This document shows, one piece after another, positions 1 to 8,398 of a DNA stretch of 64,000 bases. The notes under the pieces were generated by a model. The model did no database searches, was not told where the DNA came from, and saw only the letters and a list, made by a program, of their open reading frames with translations. Positions within the stretch are counted from its first letter, which is position 1; each line of letters starts with the position of its first letter. A program made the position numbers and the translations under genes. Source of the DNA: Planctomycetota bacterium. GTDB lineage: Bacteria; Planctomycetota; Brocadiia; Brocadiales; Bathyanammoxibiaceae. Location of the stretch: the NCBI GenBank assembly GCA_016209685.1, contig JACQVQ010000013.1, positions 1 through 64,000 of the forward strand, written 5' to 3'.

Positions 1-24
1 AAAACGGTAACCGAAGGTTCAGCC

Positions 25-52
25 GTAGGGGCGAACGGCCGTTCGCCCCTAC
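25..52. repeat. GTAGGGGC palindrome (family A)
   Basis: Perfect 28-bp palindrome beginning GTAGGGGCGAAC and ending in its complement. An identical copy lies at 35604-35631, and about 20 relatives with the same outer 8 bp but other inner arms occur in the window. It is not followed by a T-run, so it does not look like a terminator here. Confidence 0.9.
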
Positions 53-70
53 AGTAGACTGATTCCAAGA

Positions 71-121
71 GGCCCGAAGGAAGACATAATATGCCTGTGT
101 CCCTTCCTTCGGGCCTTTTTA
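71..121 (+). terminator. Rho-independent terminator of a gene left of the window
   Basis: A 13-bp perfect stem (GGCCCGAAGGAAG at 71-83 with its complement at 103-115) encloses a 19-nt loop and is followed by TTTTTATTTT. The ATG at 91 lies in the loop, which argues against it as a start codon for the next gene. Confidence 0.85.
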
Positions 122-141
122 TTTTGACAGGAGACATACAC

Positions 142-621
142 ATGTTAGAAGACATCGTAAAACAAATAAGGGCAGTACTGCAGAACCAACTCCCCGGCAA
201 ACTGGACCAAATAGAACTAGAAAGGGCGGATGGGGTAACTCTGGATGACATTCAATATTTCTATCTCCAGGGAGGGCATAAAGATGGTCGTCATAATTAT
301 CCAAATATCATCATCTTGGGAGAGGCCGCCACTTGTACCAATGCCACCCTTCCTCCCTACCCCAAGAGGGAGCTGAGGCACAGGGTTTCCATATGGGTGG
401 CCGACAGGGTTGTATCCCCCGACAGTGAACTAGCCCAGACCAGGCTGTTGCGCTATGTAGAGGCAGTGGAGAGGGTATTGGCCCTTAACCCCACCCTGGG
501 AGGAAAGGCGATAGACTCTACAGTGGCCAATCATGATTATTACTTTAAGAGAGAAGATTTCGTAAAAAGGGCCCTCCTTACCTTAAACGTACTGGAGCGG
601 CCTTCCACGGCCAGCTACTAA
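142..621 (+). CDS. Phage tail-terminator-like protein (tentative)
   Basis: A 159-residue soluble protein starting at MLEDIVKQIRAVL. The start at 142 is chosen because AGGAG precedes it and the in-frame ATG at 91 lies inside a terminator hairpin. There is no signal peptide or membrane segment. The layout (N-terminal helix, strands ending in ELRHRVSIWVADRV, a helix with LLRYVEAVERVLALNPTLGG, then a final strand ALLTLNVLE) is like that of small phage tail-completion or terminator proteins. This is fold-level resemblance from memory, not a family match. The neighbouring small gene at 689 is on the same strand. It could be the edge of a prophage or tailocin left of the window, or a conserved hypothetical protein. 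Confidence 0.5.
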   Translation: MLEDIVKQIRAVLQNQLPGKLDQIELERADGVTLDDIQYFYLQGGHKDGRHNYPNIIILGEAATCTNATLPPYPKRELRHRVSIWVADRVVSPDSELAQTRLLRYVEAVERVLALNPTLGGKAIDSTVANHDYYFKREDFVKRALLTLNVLERPSTASY

Positions 622-688
622 GGACTTTTGTACCAAAGCCCAGGTAGCCCTACTAGGAATCAGAGGTAATGGAGGTCCTAACATACCC

Positions 689-970
689 ATGCATCACGTA
701 GGAGAATTAGTGCCAGTTCATGCCCCCGCCACTGGGAAAGTCTTCTGGTTCTGGGAGTCGTTTACGTATGATGAGGAGGGGAGGATAGAGATAGGGCCAG
801 ATGAGGTCTTGGGCTTTGTCAGGACCGATGATGGGGAGGAGTGGCTTATCCGTTCTCCCCTTGTAGGTGCTAAAGGCCTTCTTTTCTTGCTTCCTAAAGA
901 TTCCAGGGAGAGAGTTGGCATAACAGAACGCATAGCCTGGATAAAGATAACCGCAATTAAGAGTGCCTGA
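689..970 (+). CDS. Small protein, biotinyl/lipoyl-barrel-like hypothetical
   Basis: A 93-residue protein with a good ribosome site (TGGAGG, about 10 nt before the ATG). The pattern VPVHAPATGKVFWF, then IGPDEVLGFV, then IRSPLVGAKGLLFL, then VGITERIAWI repeats the strand-turn-strand rhythm of biotinyl/lipoyl-type barrels (an 'AP..G.V' hairpin twice, each followed by a 'G..V..G' turn). The attachment lysine motif of true biotin or lipoyl domains is absent, so it would be a non-acylated relative. No membrane segment. Co-oriented with the preceding gene (67-bp gap) and possibly co-transcribed. Function unknown. Confidence 0.55.
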   Translation: MHHVGELVPVHAPATGKVFWFWESFTYDEEGRIEIGPDEVLGFVRTDDGEEWLIRSPLVGAKGLLFLLPKDSRERVGITERIAWIKITAIKSA

Positions 971-994
971 GGAGGTTAATGCACCCTTTTTTAC

Positions 995-2506
995 TCAGGG
1001 GCAGAGGATTTTTGCCTGGACATTTGTATCCCGTACCGTTGCAGAGGTATCTATTGGAATTACGTTAATATCTCTGGTAATTCTGGTGACCCTGGTGGTA
1101 CTGCCTGTGGCAGTGCTATCTTTGCCAGAGATGCTGGTATCCCTTACAAAGTCGCAAGAGGGGACTATTGAACCATCAGGCCTGAGCTTTAAGACCCAAA
1201 TGTCCCCCTCTCCGGCACCGAAGGACCAGGTCTCGCCAGCCACTATGTACCCCCCATCGTCGGTCTCGCGGATGGAGTGGGCATGGTCCTCTTTAACCCC
1301 ACCGTAGGTCTTCTGCCACTCCACGGCACCATCTGCCCTGAGCTTAAATACCAATAGGTCAAAGTCCCCTGCACCGAAGGAGGCTGTACTACCGGCTACT
1401 ATGTACCCTCCATTCCTGGTCTCCTGGATACAACGAGCCCAATCCCAACCCTTACCCCCATAGGTCTTTTGCCATTCTATTATCCCATCAGGTCTCAACT
1501 TCAAAACCCAAAAGTCCCAAATCTCTCCTCCCCGTCCTTCTGTACCGAAGGACTGCGTCTTACCAACCACTATATATCCCCCATCTCCGGTCTGATGGAT
1601 AGATTCGGCTTCATCCCCGTTGGCTCCCCCATAGCCCTTCTGCCACTCAATAGTACCATCCGACCTGAGCTTCAAGACCCAGACGTCGTCTTCTCCAGCA
1701 CCAAAGGACGCCGTCCCACCAGCTACTATGTACCCCCCATCCCTTGTCTCGTGAATAGAATGGGCCTCATCCCACTTCTCTCCCCCATAGGTCTTCTCCC
1801 ACTCCACAGTACCATCAGCCCTGAGCTTTGAGACCCAGAGGTCGCTGGACCCAGGAGCAAAGGGTATCGTCTTGCCAGCCATTATGTACCCCCCATCCCT
1901 GGTCTCCTGGATGGACTCCACCACCTTAACATTCTCTCCCCAATAAGCCTTCTGCCACTCCACGCTACCATCCGCCCCGAGCTTCAAGACCCATAGGCTT
2001 CCAGCAACGAAGGACAGTGTCAAACCGGCCACTATATACCCCCCATCACCAGTCTGCTGGACACAATAGGCCTCATCCTCATTAGCTCCCCCATAGGTCT
2101 TCTGCCACTCTACGGCACCATCGGGCTTGAGTTTTAGTATCCAAACGTCCCTGTCCCTACCCTTAATCTTATCTACAGCGACGAAGGAGTCTGTCCAACC
2201 GGCCACTATGTACCCACCGTCACGGGTCTCCTGAATAGAATAAACCCTATCCATATTGGCCCCCCCATACGTGGCGGCCCATCCGCCTCCCTGAACCATG
2301 CCAGGTTCATGGTCTGAGGCGGACAAAGAGGGACAGGCAACAAAAAAGATAAACGCAGAAGACAGGAGACAGAATACAGGATACAGGTTACAGGGGACAG
2401 TGAACAGGGAACAGGAGACGAGGAGACGAAGATGCTCCTTCGCTTTGCTCAAGGCTCTAACCCGAAGGGACTCGCCTGCGGCGGGTCTATTTAGCATCTG
2501 CGGCAC
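995..2506 (-). CDS. Exported repeat protein with seven DGGYIVAG repeats
   Basis: After an uncertain N-terminus this protein consists of seven repeats of about 55 residues, each with the core [ST]I.[EQ]T.DGGYIVAG.T.SF followed by WVLKL..DG..EWQKTYGG. This is the propeller-like repeat of many secreted bacterial proteins with 'T9SS/SBBP/delta-60-like' annotations. The hydrophobic stretch before the repeats ends AFIFFVACPSLS, which could be a lipoprotein signal with Cys as the lipid site. The first 40 codons run through a CTGTCCCCTGT-type repeat tract (about 2340-2425), no ribosome site is visible, and the ORF overlaps the upstream gene by 20 bp, so the true start is unclear. The C-terminal 60 residues are Thr/Ser/Arg-rich without known motifs. 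Likely cell-surface or periplasmic; related to the protein at 4310-6814. Confidence 0.7.
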   Translation of the reverse strand: MPQMLNRPAAGESLRVRALSKAKEHLRLLVSCSLFTVPCNLYPVFCLLSSAFIFFVACPSLSASDHEPGMVQGGGWAATYGGANMDRVYSIQETRDGGYIVAGWTDSFVAVDKIKGRDRDVWILKLKPDGAVEWQKTYGGANEDEAYCVQQTGDGGYIVAGLTLSFVAGSLWVLKLGADGSVEWQKAYWGENVKVVESIQETRDGGYIMAGKTIPFAPGSSDLWVSKLRADGTVEWEKTYGGEKWDEAHSIHETRDGGYIVAGGTASFGAGEDDVWVLKLRSDGTIEWQKGYGGANGDEAESIHQTGDGGYIVVGKTQSFGTEGRGGEIWDFWVLKLRPDGIIEWQKTYGGKGWDWARCIQETRNGGYIVAGSTASFGAGDFDLLVFKLRADGAVEWQKTYGGVKEDHAHSIRETDDGGYIVAGETWSFGAGEGDIWVLKLRPDGSIVPSCDFVRDTSISGKDSTATGSTTRVTRITRDINVIPIDTSATVRDTNVQAKILCP

Positions 2507-3902
2507 AGCGGAAACCCACGGCCTTGTTCCTCTCGTCCGGCTTCCCCATAGACCTTTTTGAGCAACGGAGGAGATAAGCGGAATTTGCGAATAGGGAGCC
2601 GCCCCTTATGGCCCGTGTACCGGTGGGGGCCTCCGGACCTTTAGGATTGCTGTTGGGGGCCGTCTTGTAGTAATAGCGGTCAAACCAGTCACTGCACCAC
2701 TCCATTACCCCTCCCGCCATGTCATTGCCCCCGTAGACGCTGTTACCGGCCTCATAACTTCCCACGGATAAGCTCCCGGCAGCCCCCCAGTTTACCCTGC
2801 TGGCGCTGAAGACGTCTCCCCAGGGGAAACGCCTCCCATCCGTACCCCGTGCCGCCTTTTCCCACTCCGCCTCGGTGGGCAGTCGCTTCCCCGCCCAGGC
2901 CGCAAAGGCGTAGGCATCGTACCAGTCTATGCGTATGACCGCATAGTCAGGGTGGTCAAAGTATCTGTCCTCATACCATTTCTCAGGATAATGGTCCTTA
3001 TTCTTTGGTTCGCCCGGACAGCATTTGCCGTGGTCACCAGTCCTTTTTATGTAATCCAGGAACTCCCAGTAAAGGGCATTGGTAACCTCGTATTTGTCAA
3101 TATAGTAGGCGTCCAGGTAGACCTCCCTTTGAGGGGTCTCTTCCACCCTGGCATTCTGGCTTATTGTCTCGTAGGGGTCTGCCCCCATAGTAAAATTCCC
3201 CGCCGGGATGGGTACCATCTCTGTCCACTTCGCCCTATTCTTTTCCAGGGCCTCTTTCATCACCCTGGCCCTTTCTTCCTCCTTCTCCTGGAACCTCTTT
3301 TCCTTCTCCCATGGCTTCAGACCAATTTCTGCCTTCTCCAGTGAGGCAACGTACCGTTCTATGCCTTCCCGCTCCTTATGATTCGGAGGAATGAGGCCCA
3401 AGCACTTATCCAGATGCCTCAGGGCCTCCTTTTTATTGCCGAGTTGCCAGTACACGCCCCCTAGACTGTATTGTAGATTGGGGAGGTCGGGATAGGCCTT
3501 TTCCGCCTTTTTATACTCCTCCAGGGCCTCTTCAAACTGGGCCTCCTCCCTGAGCTTATCCCCCTTTTCAATAAACTTCTTGGCCAACTCCTTTGCCTGT
3601 TCCCCAGTAAGCCCTTCGGGGAGGGCCTCGGTTACCTCTGGCAATTGCGGTATTAGTAATTTTCCATGACGACGGCAGAATTTCTCCCCCGACTGCCCCT
3701 TTTCTCCACAATCCGGACAGACCATCTCCACCTCTACCTCTGCAAGCGATTTACCGTCCTTGCCGCAGAAGACGGTGTCTTCCATGTATATCTGGCCGCA
3801 CTCCGGGCACCTCCTGGCCTTGACGAGACCATAGACGTCTGCCTGTATCAGTCCTAACCACGCTGTGATACCAATAATGACCAGAGACAAGAATAACCTC
3901 AC
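2487..3902 (-). CDS. Zinc-ribbon/TPR protein with formylglycine-generating-enzyme (sulfatase-modifying) domain
   Basis: 471 residues. Order: an N-terminal hydrophobic helix (1-20, anchor or signal); two CxxC zinc ribbons (CPECGQIY near 32 and CPDCGEKG near 62, each with later Cys partners); a TPR-like helical region (about 100-190) and a charged coiled coil (about 195-225); then an FGE-sulfatase/SUMF1 domain from about 228 to the end. The domain shows the family hallmarks VPIPAGNFTMG, YIDKYEVTN, RLPTEAEWEKAARG, FPWGD, GGVMEWCSDW, AIRGGS and GFRCAAD. Such domains act in true formylglycine-generating enzymes but more often serve as carbohydrate- or peptide-binding modules in signalling and surface proteins; no sulfatase is seen nearby. 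It precedes the repeat protein at 995-2506 with a 20-bp overlap, suggesting one transcript. Confidence 0.85.
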   Translation of the reverse strand: MRLFLSLVIIGITAWLGLIQADVYGLVKARRCPECGQIYMEDTVFCGKDGKSLAEVEVEMVCPDCGEKGQSGEKFCRRHGKLLIPQLPEVTEALPEGLTGEQAKELAKKFIEKGDKLREEAQFEEALEEYKKAEKAYPDLPNLQYSLGGVYWQLGNKKEALRHLDKCLGLIPPNHKEREGIERYVASLEKAEIGLKPWEKEKRFQEKEEERARVMKEALEKNRAKWTEMVPIPAGNFTMGADPYETISQNARVEETPQREVYLDAYYIDKYEVTNALYWEFLDYIKRTGDHGKCCPGEPKNKDHYPEKWYEDRYFDHPDYAVIRIDWYDAYAFAAWAGKRLPTEAEWEKAARGTDGRRFPWGDVFSASRVNWGAAGSLSVGSYEAGNSVYGGNDMAGGVMEWCSDWFDRYYYKTAPNSNPKGPEAPTGTRAIRGGSLFANSAYLLRCSKRSMGKPDERNKAVGFRCAADAK

Positions 3903-4309
3903 CAGTCTACTCCTCCAAAGTTTGTCCGTGCGAAGCGAAGGGGCTATACGTCCTTTATAATAGCCTAAAAATATTTATTTTAGCACATTAACCCCAGAAA
4001 TCAACCTGTCATGTTGTAGTAAGTTTTCAAAACTGTGTGGGATTTTTGATGTAGTAGTAGGGGCACGTTGCAACGTGCCCCTACTTTGTAAGGGGGCAAG
4101 GCCCCTCACGCCACAGGCGGACTTACCACCCCCTAAAAAACAAGGGTTTAAAGGTTCAAGAGTTCAAGGGTTTAAGTTGTAGGGGCAGGGTTTACCCCTG
4201 CCCTACCCTACTTACAAAGGGAATCTTTGTAGCGTGCGAGTTTATCTCGCACGTTTAGCGTGCCAGACAAGTCCGCCAAAGGTTGAAAATCCTGTTGGAA
4301 ATCCTCTGC
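3903..4309. other. Intergenic repeat-rich region
   Basis: 407 bp between two minus-strand genes. It holds two GTAGGGGC-type palindromes (4057-4084 and 4179-4206), a TTTAAAGGTTCAAGAG-type 7-nt-periodic tract (4141-4176), and a GTAGCGTGCGAG...CTCGCACG hairpin (4231-4256). No gene is supported. A promoter for the gene ending at 2487 would have to lie in the AT-rich part around 3955-4020. Confidence 0.7.
4057..4084. repeat. GTAGGGGC palindrome (family A)
   Basis: Perfect 28-bp palindrome with inner arms CACGTTGCAACGTG. The same inner sequence recurs at 45250-45277 and, with one changed base in the left arm, at 31659-31686. Confidence 0.9.
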
Positions 4310-6814
4310 TTAATTCCCGTCCATATTCCCAGTAACCATCCTGCCCTCCCCAGGGCTATAGCCATAGATACGGGTCCAGCCGGTATAGGTACCATTATTG
4401 TGCAAGACGTTTATCCCCCAGGGAGAGCCGAAGTCCACTACCAGGTCTTTCTTCCCGCCTCCATCCATATCCCCTAGAGTCATCCTGCCTGAACCGGGGC
4501 CCCAATGGTGGCGGCTGGTCCAGGGGGCCGCATTATTATAATAGACATTGATACCGGCATTGAAGTCACCAAAGTCCACTATCAAATCAGCCTTCCCATT
4601 CCTATCCATATCACCTGTAACCATCCTATATGCCCCAGGGCCGTAGGGGTGGACGCTGGTCCAGGGGGCCGCATTGTTGTAATAAACATTTATGCCTGCA
4701 TTAAAATTGCCAAAGTCCACTATCAAATCAGCCTTCCCGTTTCCGTCCAGGTCGCCTGTTACCATCCTCCCCATACCAGGGCTGTAGGGGTGGATACTCG
4801 TCCAGGGGACGGCATTATTATAATAGACATTGATACCTGCATTGAAATTACCAAAATCCACTATCAAATCTTTCTTCCCGTTTCCATCCATATCTCCCAC
4901 TACCATCCTGCCCTGACCAGGGCCAAATGGATGGAGGCTGGTCCATGGCCCGCTATTATTGTAGTAGACGTTTATGCCGGCATTAAAATTGCCGAAGTCT
5001 ACTATCAGGTCATCCTGCCCGTTCCCATCCAGGTCGCCTACGACCATCCTGCCGGGGCCAGGGCTAAAGTTGTGGATACGGGTCCAGCTGGTAAAGGGAC
5101 CATTATTGTGCAAAACGTTTATACCCCAGGGATAGCCGAAGTCCACTATCAGGTCGGCCCTCCCGTTGCCGTCCAGGTCACCGATGACCATATTGTAAGC
5201 CCCGGGGCCCCAGTGGTGGAGACTGGTCCAGAGGGCGGCGTTGTTATAATAGACATTAATGCCATCATTAAAATTGCCAAAATCCACTATTAAATCGTCC
5301 CTGTTCCCTACCGCGCATAAGGTATCCATCACGCTAGCTGGGGTGGAGACAGTTACGCTCACATTTGCCACAGATACGTTAGGACTTGTCACGGTTGAAC
5401 TGATATTGTTCACTGTAAATGAGGGGGCATTCCCAGCCATCCCGACTGTGCCGAAGTTTAAACAGCCAGAGATATTCACATCTGCATCCAGTTTCATCAC
5501 CAGGGCATCATAGTTTCCTGCCCCGAAGGAGTTTGTGTAGCCAGCGAGTATATACCCCCCATCGCTGGTCTCCTGGATGCAATTGCCTGCATCATAACCT
5601 AATACACTTCCACCACCAGGTCCAGTTCCACCAAAGGTCCTTTGCTGTATCACGTTACCATTGGAATCCAGTTTCAGCAGTGTAGCGTCATAGTTCCTTA
5701 TTCCCCCGAAGGCCGTGCGGCCAGTGAGTGTATACCCCCCATCGCTGGTCTGCTGGATAGAATTGCTTTCATCGGCATTGCCTGTGCCTAATACCTTCTG
5801 CCAGACTATGTTACCGCTTGAATCCAGCCTCAGCACCGGGACGTCACCGCCCCCTGCCCCAAAGGAAGTTGTATTGCCAGTGAGTACGTATCCCCCATCA
5901 CTGGTCTGCTGGATGGAATAGCCGCGGTCATTACCATTAGATCCACCATAAGTTTTTTGCCAGACTATATTGCCGCTTGAGTCCAGCCTCAGTACCAGGA
6001 TATCCTCAAGTCCTGCCCCGAAGGAATTTGTGTAGCCAGTGAGTATGTATCCCCCATCGCTGGTCTGCTGGATGGAATAGCCCCAGTCATAATTACTTCC
6101 ACCAAGGGTTCTCTGCCAGACTATATTGCCGCTTGAGTCCAACCTCAGCACCAAGACATCAGTGGCCCCTACCGCAAAGGTGTATGTGTAGCCAGCAAGT
6201 ATGTACCCCCCATCACTCGTCTGCCAGATGGACTGGCCGTACTCATGACTACTTCCTCCAAAGGTCTTCTGCCAGACGATGTTACCGTTTGAATCCAGCC
6301 TTAGCACCAGGATGTCATCACCCCCTGCCCCTAAGGAACCTGTGTAGCCAGCAAGTATGTACCCCCCATCGCTGGTTTGCTGGATGGACCGGCCAACGTC
6401 ACCACTGGCTCCACCAAAGGTCTTCTGCCAGACTATGTTACCACTTGAATCCAGCCTTAGCACCAGAACGTCATCGCCCCCTGCCCCGAAGGAAGCTGTG
6501 TAGCCAGTAAGTATGTACCCCCCATCGCTGGTTTGCTGGATGGAATTGCCTACATCAGCACTGCTCCCACCGAGGGTCTTCGTCCACTGGGCCCAGGAAG
6601 GACGGCAAAGGGAGAAAAGTATTAGGGATATTACAAGGATCCTGTAGCCGCAGGTCGCCAGATTCGCTTCGCTCACTGCCTGCCTGGCGGGCAGACAGGC
6701 ATTTTGGAGTCCATTGATCCGCCTCAGGCGGACAATGGACAATATCCAGCGACATCCGCCTGAGGTGGACTGGACTCCATATAGTGAGAGAAATCTTGCG
6801 ATGCCCCTTTTCAT
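4310..6814 (-). CDS. Large exported protein: seven DGGYIL repeats followed by seven FG-GAP/VCBS-like repeats
   Basis: 834 residues. Seven N-terminal repeats carry the core SIQQTSDGGYIL[TA]GYT.SFGAG followed by VLRLDSSGNIVWQKTFGG. A linker of Val/Ser-rich strands follows (about 455-495), then seven repeats of about 47 residues with DLIVDFGNFNAGINVYYNN and MVTGDLDGNGKADL. The DxDGNGxxDL element is the calcium-binding loop of FG-GAP/VCBS beta-propellers. The protein stops inside the next such loop (GNMDGN), so the last blade is incomplete. A hydrophobic signal ILVISLILFSLCRPSWAQ ends at about residue 75 and is preceded by about 55 residues encoded by dispersed repeats (6655-6785). The start may therefore be misplaced or the signal peptide split by repeat insertion. 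Secreted or surface-attached, function unknown. Confidence 0.75.
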   Translation of the reverse strand: MKRGIARFLSLYGVQSTSGGCRWILSIVRLRRINGLQNACLPARQAVSEANLATCGYRILVISLILFSLCRPSWAQWTKTLGGSSADVGNSIQQTSDGGYILTGYTASFGAGGDDVLVLRLDSSGNIVWQKTFGGASGDVGRSIQQTSDGGYILAGYTGSLGAGGDDILVLRLDSNGNIVWQKTFGGSSHEYGQSIWQTSDGGYILAGYTYTFAVGATDVLVLRLDSSGNIVWQRTLGGSNYDWGYSIQQTSDGGYILTGYTNSFGAGLEDILVLRLDSSGNIVWQKTYGGSNGNDRGYSIQQTSDGGYVLTGNTTSFGAGGGDVPVLRLDSSGNIVWQKVLGTGNADESNSIQQTSDGGYTLTGRTAFGGIRNYDATLLKLDSNGNVIQQRTFGGTGPGGGSVLGYDAGNCIQETSDGGYILAGYTNSFGAGNYDALVMKLDADVNISGCLNFGTVGMAGNAPSFTVNNISSTVTSPNVSVANVSVTVSTPASVMDTLCAVGNRDDLIVDFGNFNDGINVYYNNAALWTSLHHWGPGAYNMVIGDLDGNGRADLIVDFGYPWGINVLHNNGPFTSWTRIHNFSPGPGRMVVGDLDGNGQDDLIVDFGNFNAGINVYYNNSGPWTSLHPFGPGQGRMVVGDMDGNGKKDLIVDFGNFNAGINVYYNNAVPWTSIHPYSPGMGRMVTGDLDGNGKADLIVDFGNFNAGINVYYNNAAPWTSVHPYGPGAYRMVTGDMDRNGKADLIVDFGDFNAGINVYYNNAAPWTSRHHWGPGSGRMTLGDMDGGGKKDLVVDFGSPWGINVLHNNGTYTGWTRIYGYSPGEGRMVTGNMDGN
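6655..6785. repeat. Composite dispersed repeat inside the N-terminal codons of the 834-residue protein
   Basis: Three repeat families are juxtaposed: AGCGAAGCGAATC (6659-6680, read on the minus strand), GCCTGCCTGGCGGGCAG, and a 70-bp element beginning TATGGAGTCCAGTCC on the minus strand and containing two CCGCCTGAGGCGG-like cores. The same 70-bp element lies in non-coding DNA at 42101-42172. In the coding copy the frame stays open. Confidence 0.8.
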
Positions 6815-7011
6815 GACTACCCCGCTCTTCCCTGTACGTGTGTTTTAGAAACGACGTTGTCCCACGCAGGCTAAAGTTCGCTCCGCCTAAGGCGGGCGAA
6901 TCTGCCTCAGGTCATGCCAAAGGCAGATACGCCTACGGCGTGACATGACCTGCGGCTACGCAAAGTTTAGAATATCTCAGTCAGATGTCAAGGAATATCC
7001 AGTAAAAGGAC

Positions 7012-7040
7012 TTGAAGACAAGGGGCTATTATGGTAAACT
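7012..7040 (+). promoter_or_regulatory. Candidate sigma-70 promoter for the multiheme cytochrome gene
   Basis: TTGAAG (7012-7017), a 17-bp spacer and TAAACT (7035-7040) lie 115 bp upstream of the cytochrome start. The DNA on both sides (6870-6990 and 7095-7140) is made of CCGCCTNAGGCGG-type repeats. Confidence 0.45.
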
Positions 7041-7154
7041 TCTCAGGCTTTTTGTTTATGGGAAAAACTGGGTAGAAAAGAGGAGACAAGTCTGCCCCGG
7101 GCCACTCCGCCTCAGGCGGGTGACCCTCTTGGGCAGACGAGAGGAGGGTTCTTA

Positions 7155-8345
7155 ATGATAGAGAGCCTTTTGCGCTTGATAGAGTGGGCACAGCAAAATA
7201 AAAGGACGGCCGGTATCGGCCTTGGCATATTCCTGCTAGTATTTATTATTGTCAACCTTCAGATGTATCACTATTCGGAGACCCCTGAGTTCTGTGGCAC
7301 ACTGTGCCACGAGATGGACGTCCACTACAGTTCGTTTAAGGCCTCACCACACCACAACAAACACGTCCACAATTGCCACGCCTGTCACGTAGGCCCTGGG
7401 ATAGGAGGCTTCCTGCACGCCAAGCTCAGCGATGGACTCCATGACACCAAGGAACACCTTAAAGGCACGTTTACCGACGGGCGTGTCATAGAGATTGCCG
7501 ACGACAGCGTCCCGGTCGTAAATATTAATTGTGTCAACTGCCACTCTAAGAAGGACTACACCAAAGACCCCACCCACCTGCCTGCAGTAGCCAAGAGCAC
7601 CAAGAAGCTGTCCGAAGGTATCTTCAAGGTACTCTGGTGTACCGAGTGTCATGCAGGGCTGGTGCACCCCCACATGCCCGGGGACCTCTTTAAGGCCTAT
7701 ACGGAGATGAAGAAGGCCCATCCGGAGGAGAAGATAGAACCTGTAGGCACTTTTAAGGACGTAGAGTGTCTGGGCTGTCACAAAAACGTTACGCCTCAAG
7801 TGGTGAAGGAGTGGACCAACGGACTCCATTCCCAAAAGGGCGTTACCTGCGACGCCTGCCACGGCAACGACCACACGGTTATCAAAGAGAGACGTGGACA
7901 GGTCCCAGCCAACACCTGTTCCCCTTGTCATGAAAAGGCCTATGGAGAGTTTGCTCAGACCAAACATGCGACAGGTCGCACGGTAGCCCAACTACCCCAC
8001 ACGACGGTAACTACCAAACAACTGAGCATGTACCTCTGTAAAGACTGCCACCGTTTCAGTCAGATTAGGCCCTGGGATGAGTCCGGGGTAGACTGCTACG
8101 CCTGTCACATGGGCCATACCTTCTCCAAGACCCAGGCCCAGGAGTCCAAGGCCTGTGAGAAGTGCCATATCGGTGGGCCGGACCATTCCCAGTTAGACAT
8201 GAAGGAGACCTCCCTGCACGGCAGGTTCTACTCCGAGTTAAGGGCCAAGACCGGAAAGGCGCCCAGTTGCCAGACCTGTCATGGGTCAGAAAAGACCCAT
8301 AACTTTGAGCACTACAAACTCCCTGAGGCCCTTAAAGGCATTTAA
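7155..8345 (+). CDS. Membrane-anchored 11-haem cytochrome c: NapC/NrfH-like N-terminus plus hydroxylamine-dehydrogenase-like C-terminus
   Basis: 396 residues. One transmembrane helix (about 20-36) is followed by eleven haem-binding motifs: an unusual CX3CH (CGTLCH, 47-52) and ten CX2CH (Cys at 74, 126, 162, 205, 232, 255, 295, 314, 334 and 372). The first half resembles NapC/NirT/NrfH quinol dehydrogenases. From about residue 200 the pattern GVTCDACHG, then C..CH.....F..TKHA, then C..CHIGGPDHSQLDMKETSLHG matches the octahaem hydroxylamine-dehydrogenase family. Only about 20 residues follow the last haem motif, so the C-terminal helix bearing the cross-linking Tyr of catalytic members is missing. 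This suggests an electron-transfer quinol-oxidising protein rather than a hydroxylamine oxidase. Good ribosome site (GAGGAGGG). It stands in front of the TCA genes. Confidence 0.88.
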   Translation: MIESLLRLIEWAQQNKRTAGIGLGIFLLVFIIVNLQMYHYSETPEFCGTLCHEMDVHYSSFKASPHHNKHVHNCHACHVGPGIGGFLHAKLSDGLHDTKEHLKGTFTDGRVIEIADDSVPVVNINCVNCHSKKDYTKDPTHLPAVAKSTKKLSEGIFKVLWCTECHAGLVHPHMPGDLFKAYTEMKKAHPEEKIEPVGTFKDVECLGCHKNVTPQVVKEWTNGLHSQKGVTCDACHGNDHTVIKERRGQVPANTCSPCHEKAYGEFAQTKHATGRTVAQLPHTTVTTKQLSMYLCKDCHRFSQIRPWDESGVDCYACHMGHTFSKTQAQESKACEKCHIGGPDHSQLDMKETSLHGRFYSELRAKTGKAPSCQTCHGSEKTHNFEHYKLPEALKGI

Positions 8346-8346
8346 A

Positions 8347-8385
8347 GTGGGGGCCATCCGCCTCAGGCGGATGGATTGCCCCTAC
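8347..8385. repeat. Composite palindrome (families A and B) upstream of aconitase
   Basis: GTGGGGGC and GCCCCTAC ends surround an ATCCGCCTCAGGCGGAT core, so a family B core occupies the variable centre of a family A element. The same nesting is seen at 28242-28279. Confidence 0.75.
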
Positions 8386-8398
8386 AATCTATCCGGGT

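Noticed and set aside
91-141. ATG at 91 as start of the first gene
   Set aside because: It lies in the loop of a Rho-independent terminator and has no ribosome site; ATG 142 has AGGAG.
4505-5293. Long plus-strand ORF of 262 codons with regular repeats
   Set aside because: Antisense shadow of the D.DGNG repeats of the 834-residue protein; the period comes from the real gene.
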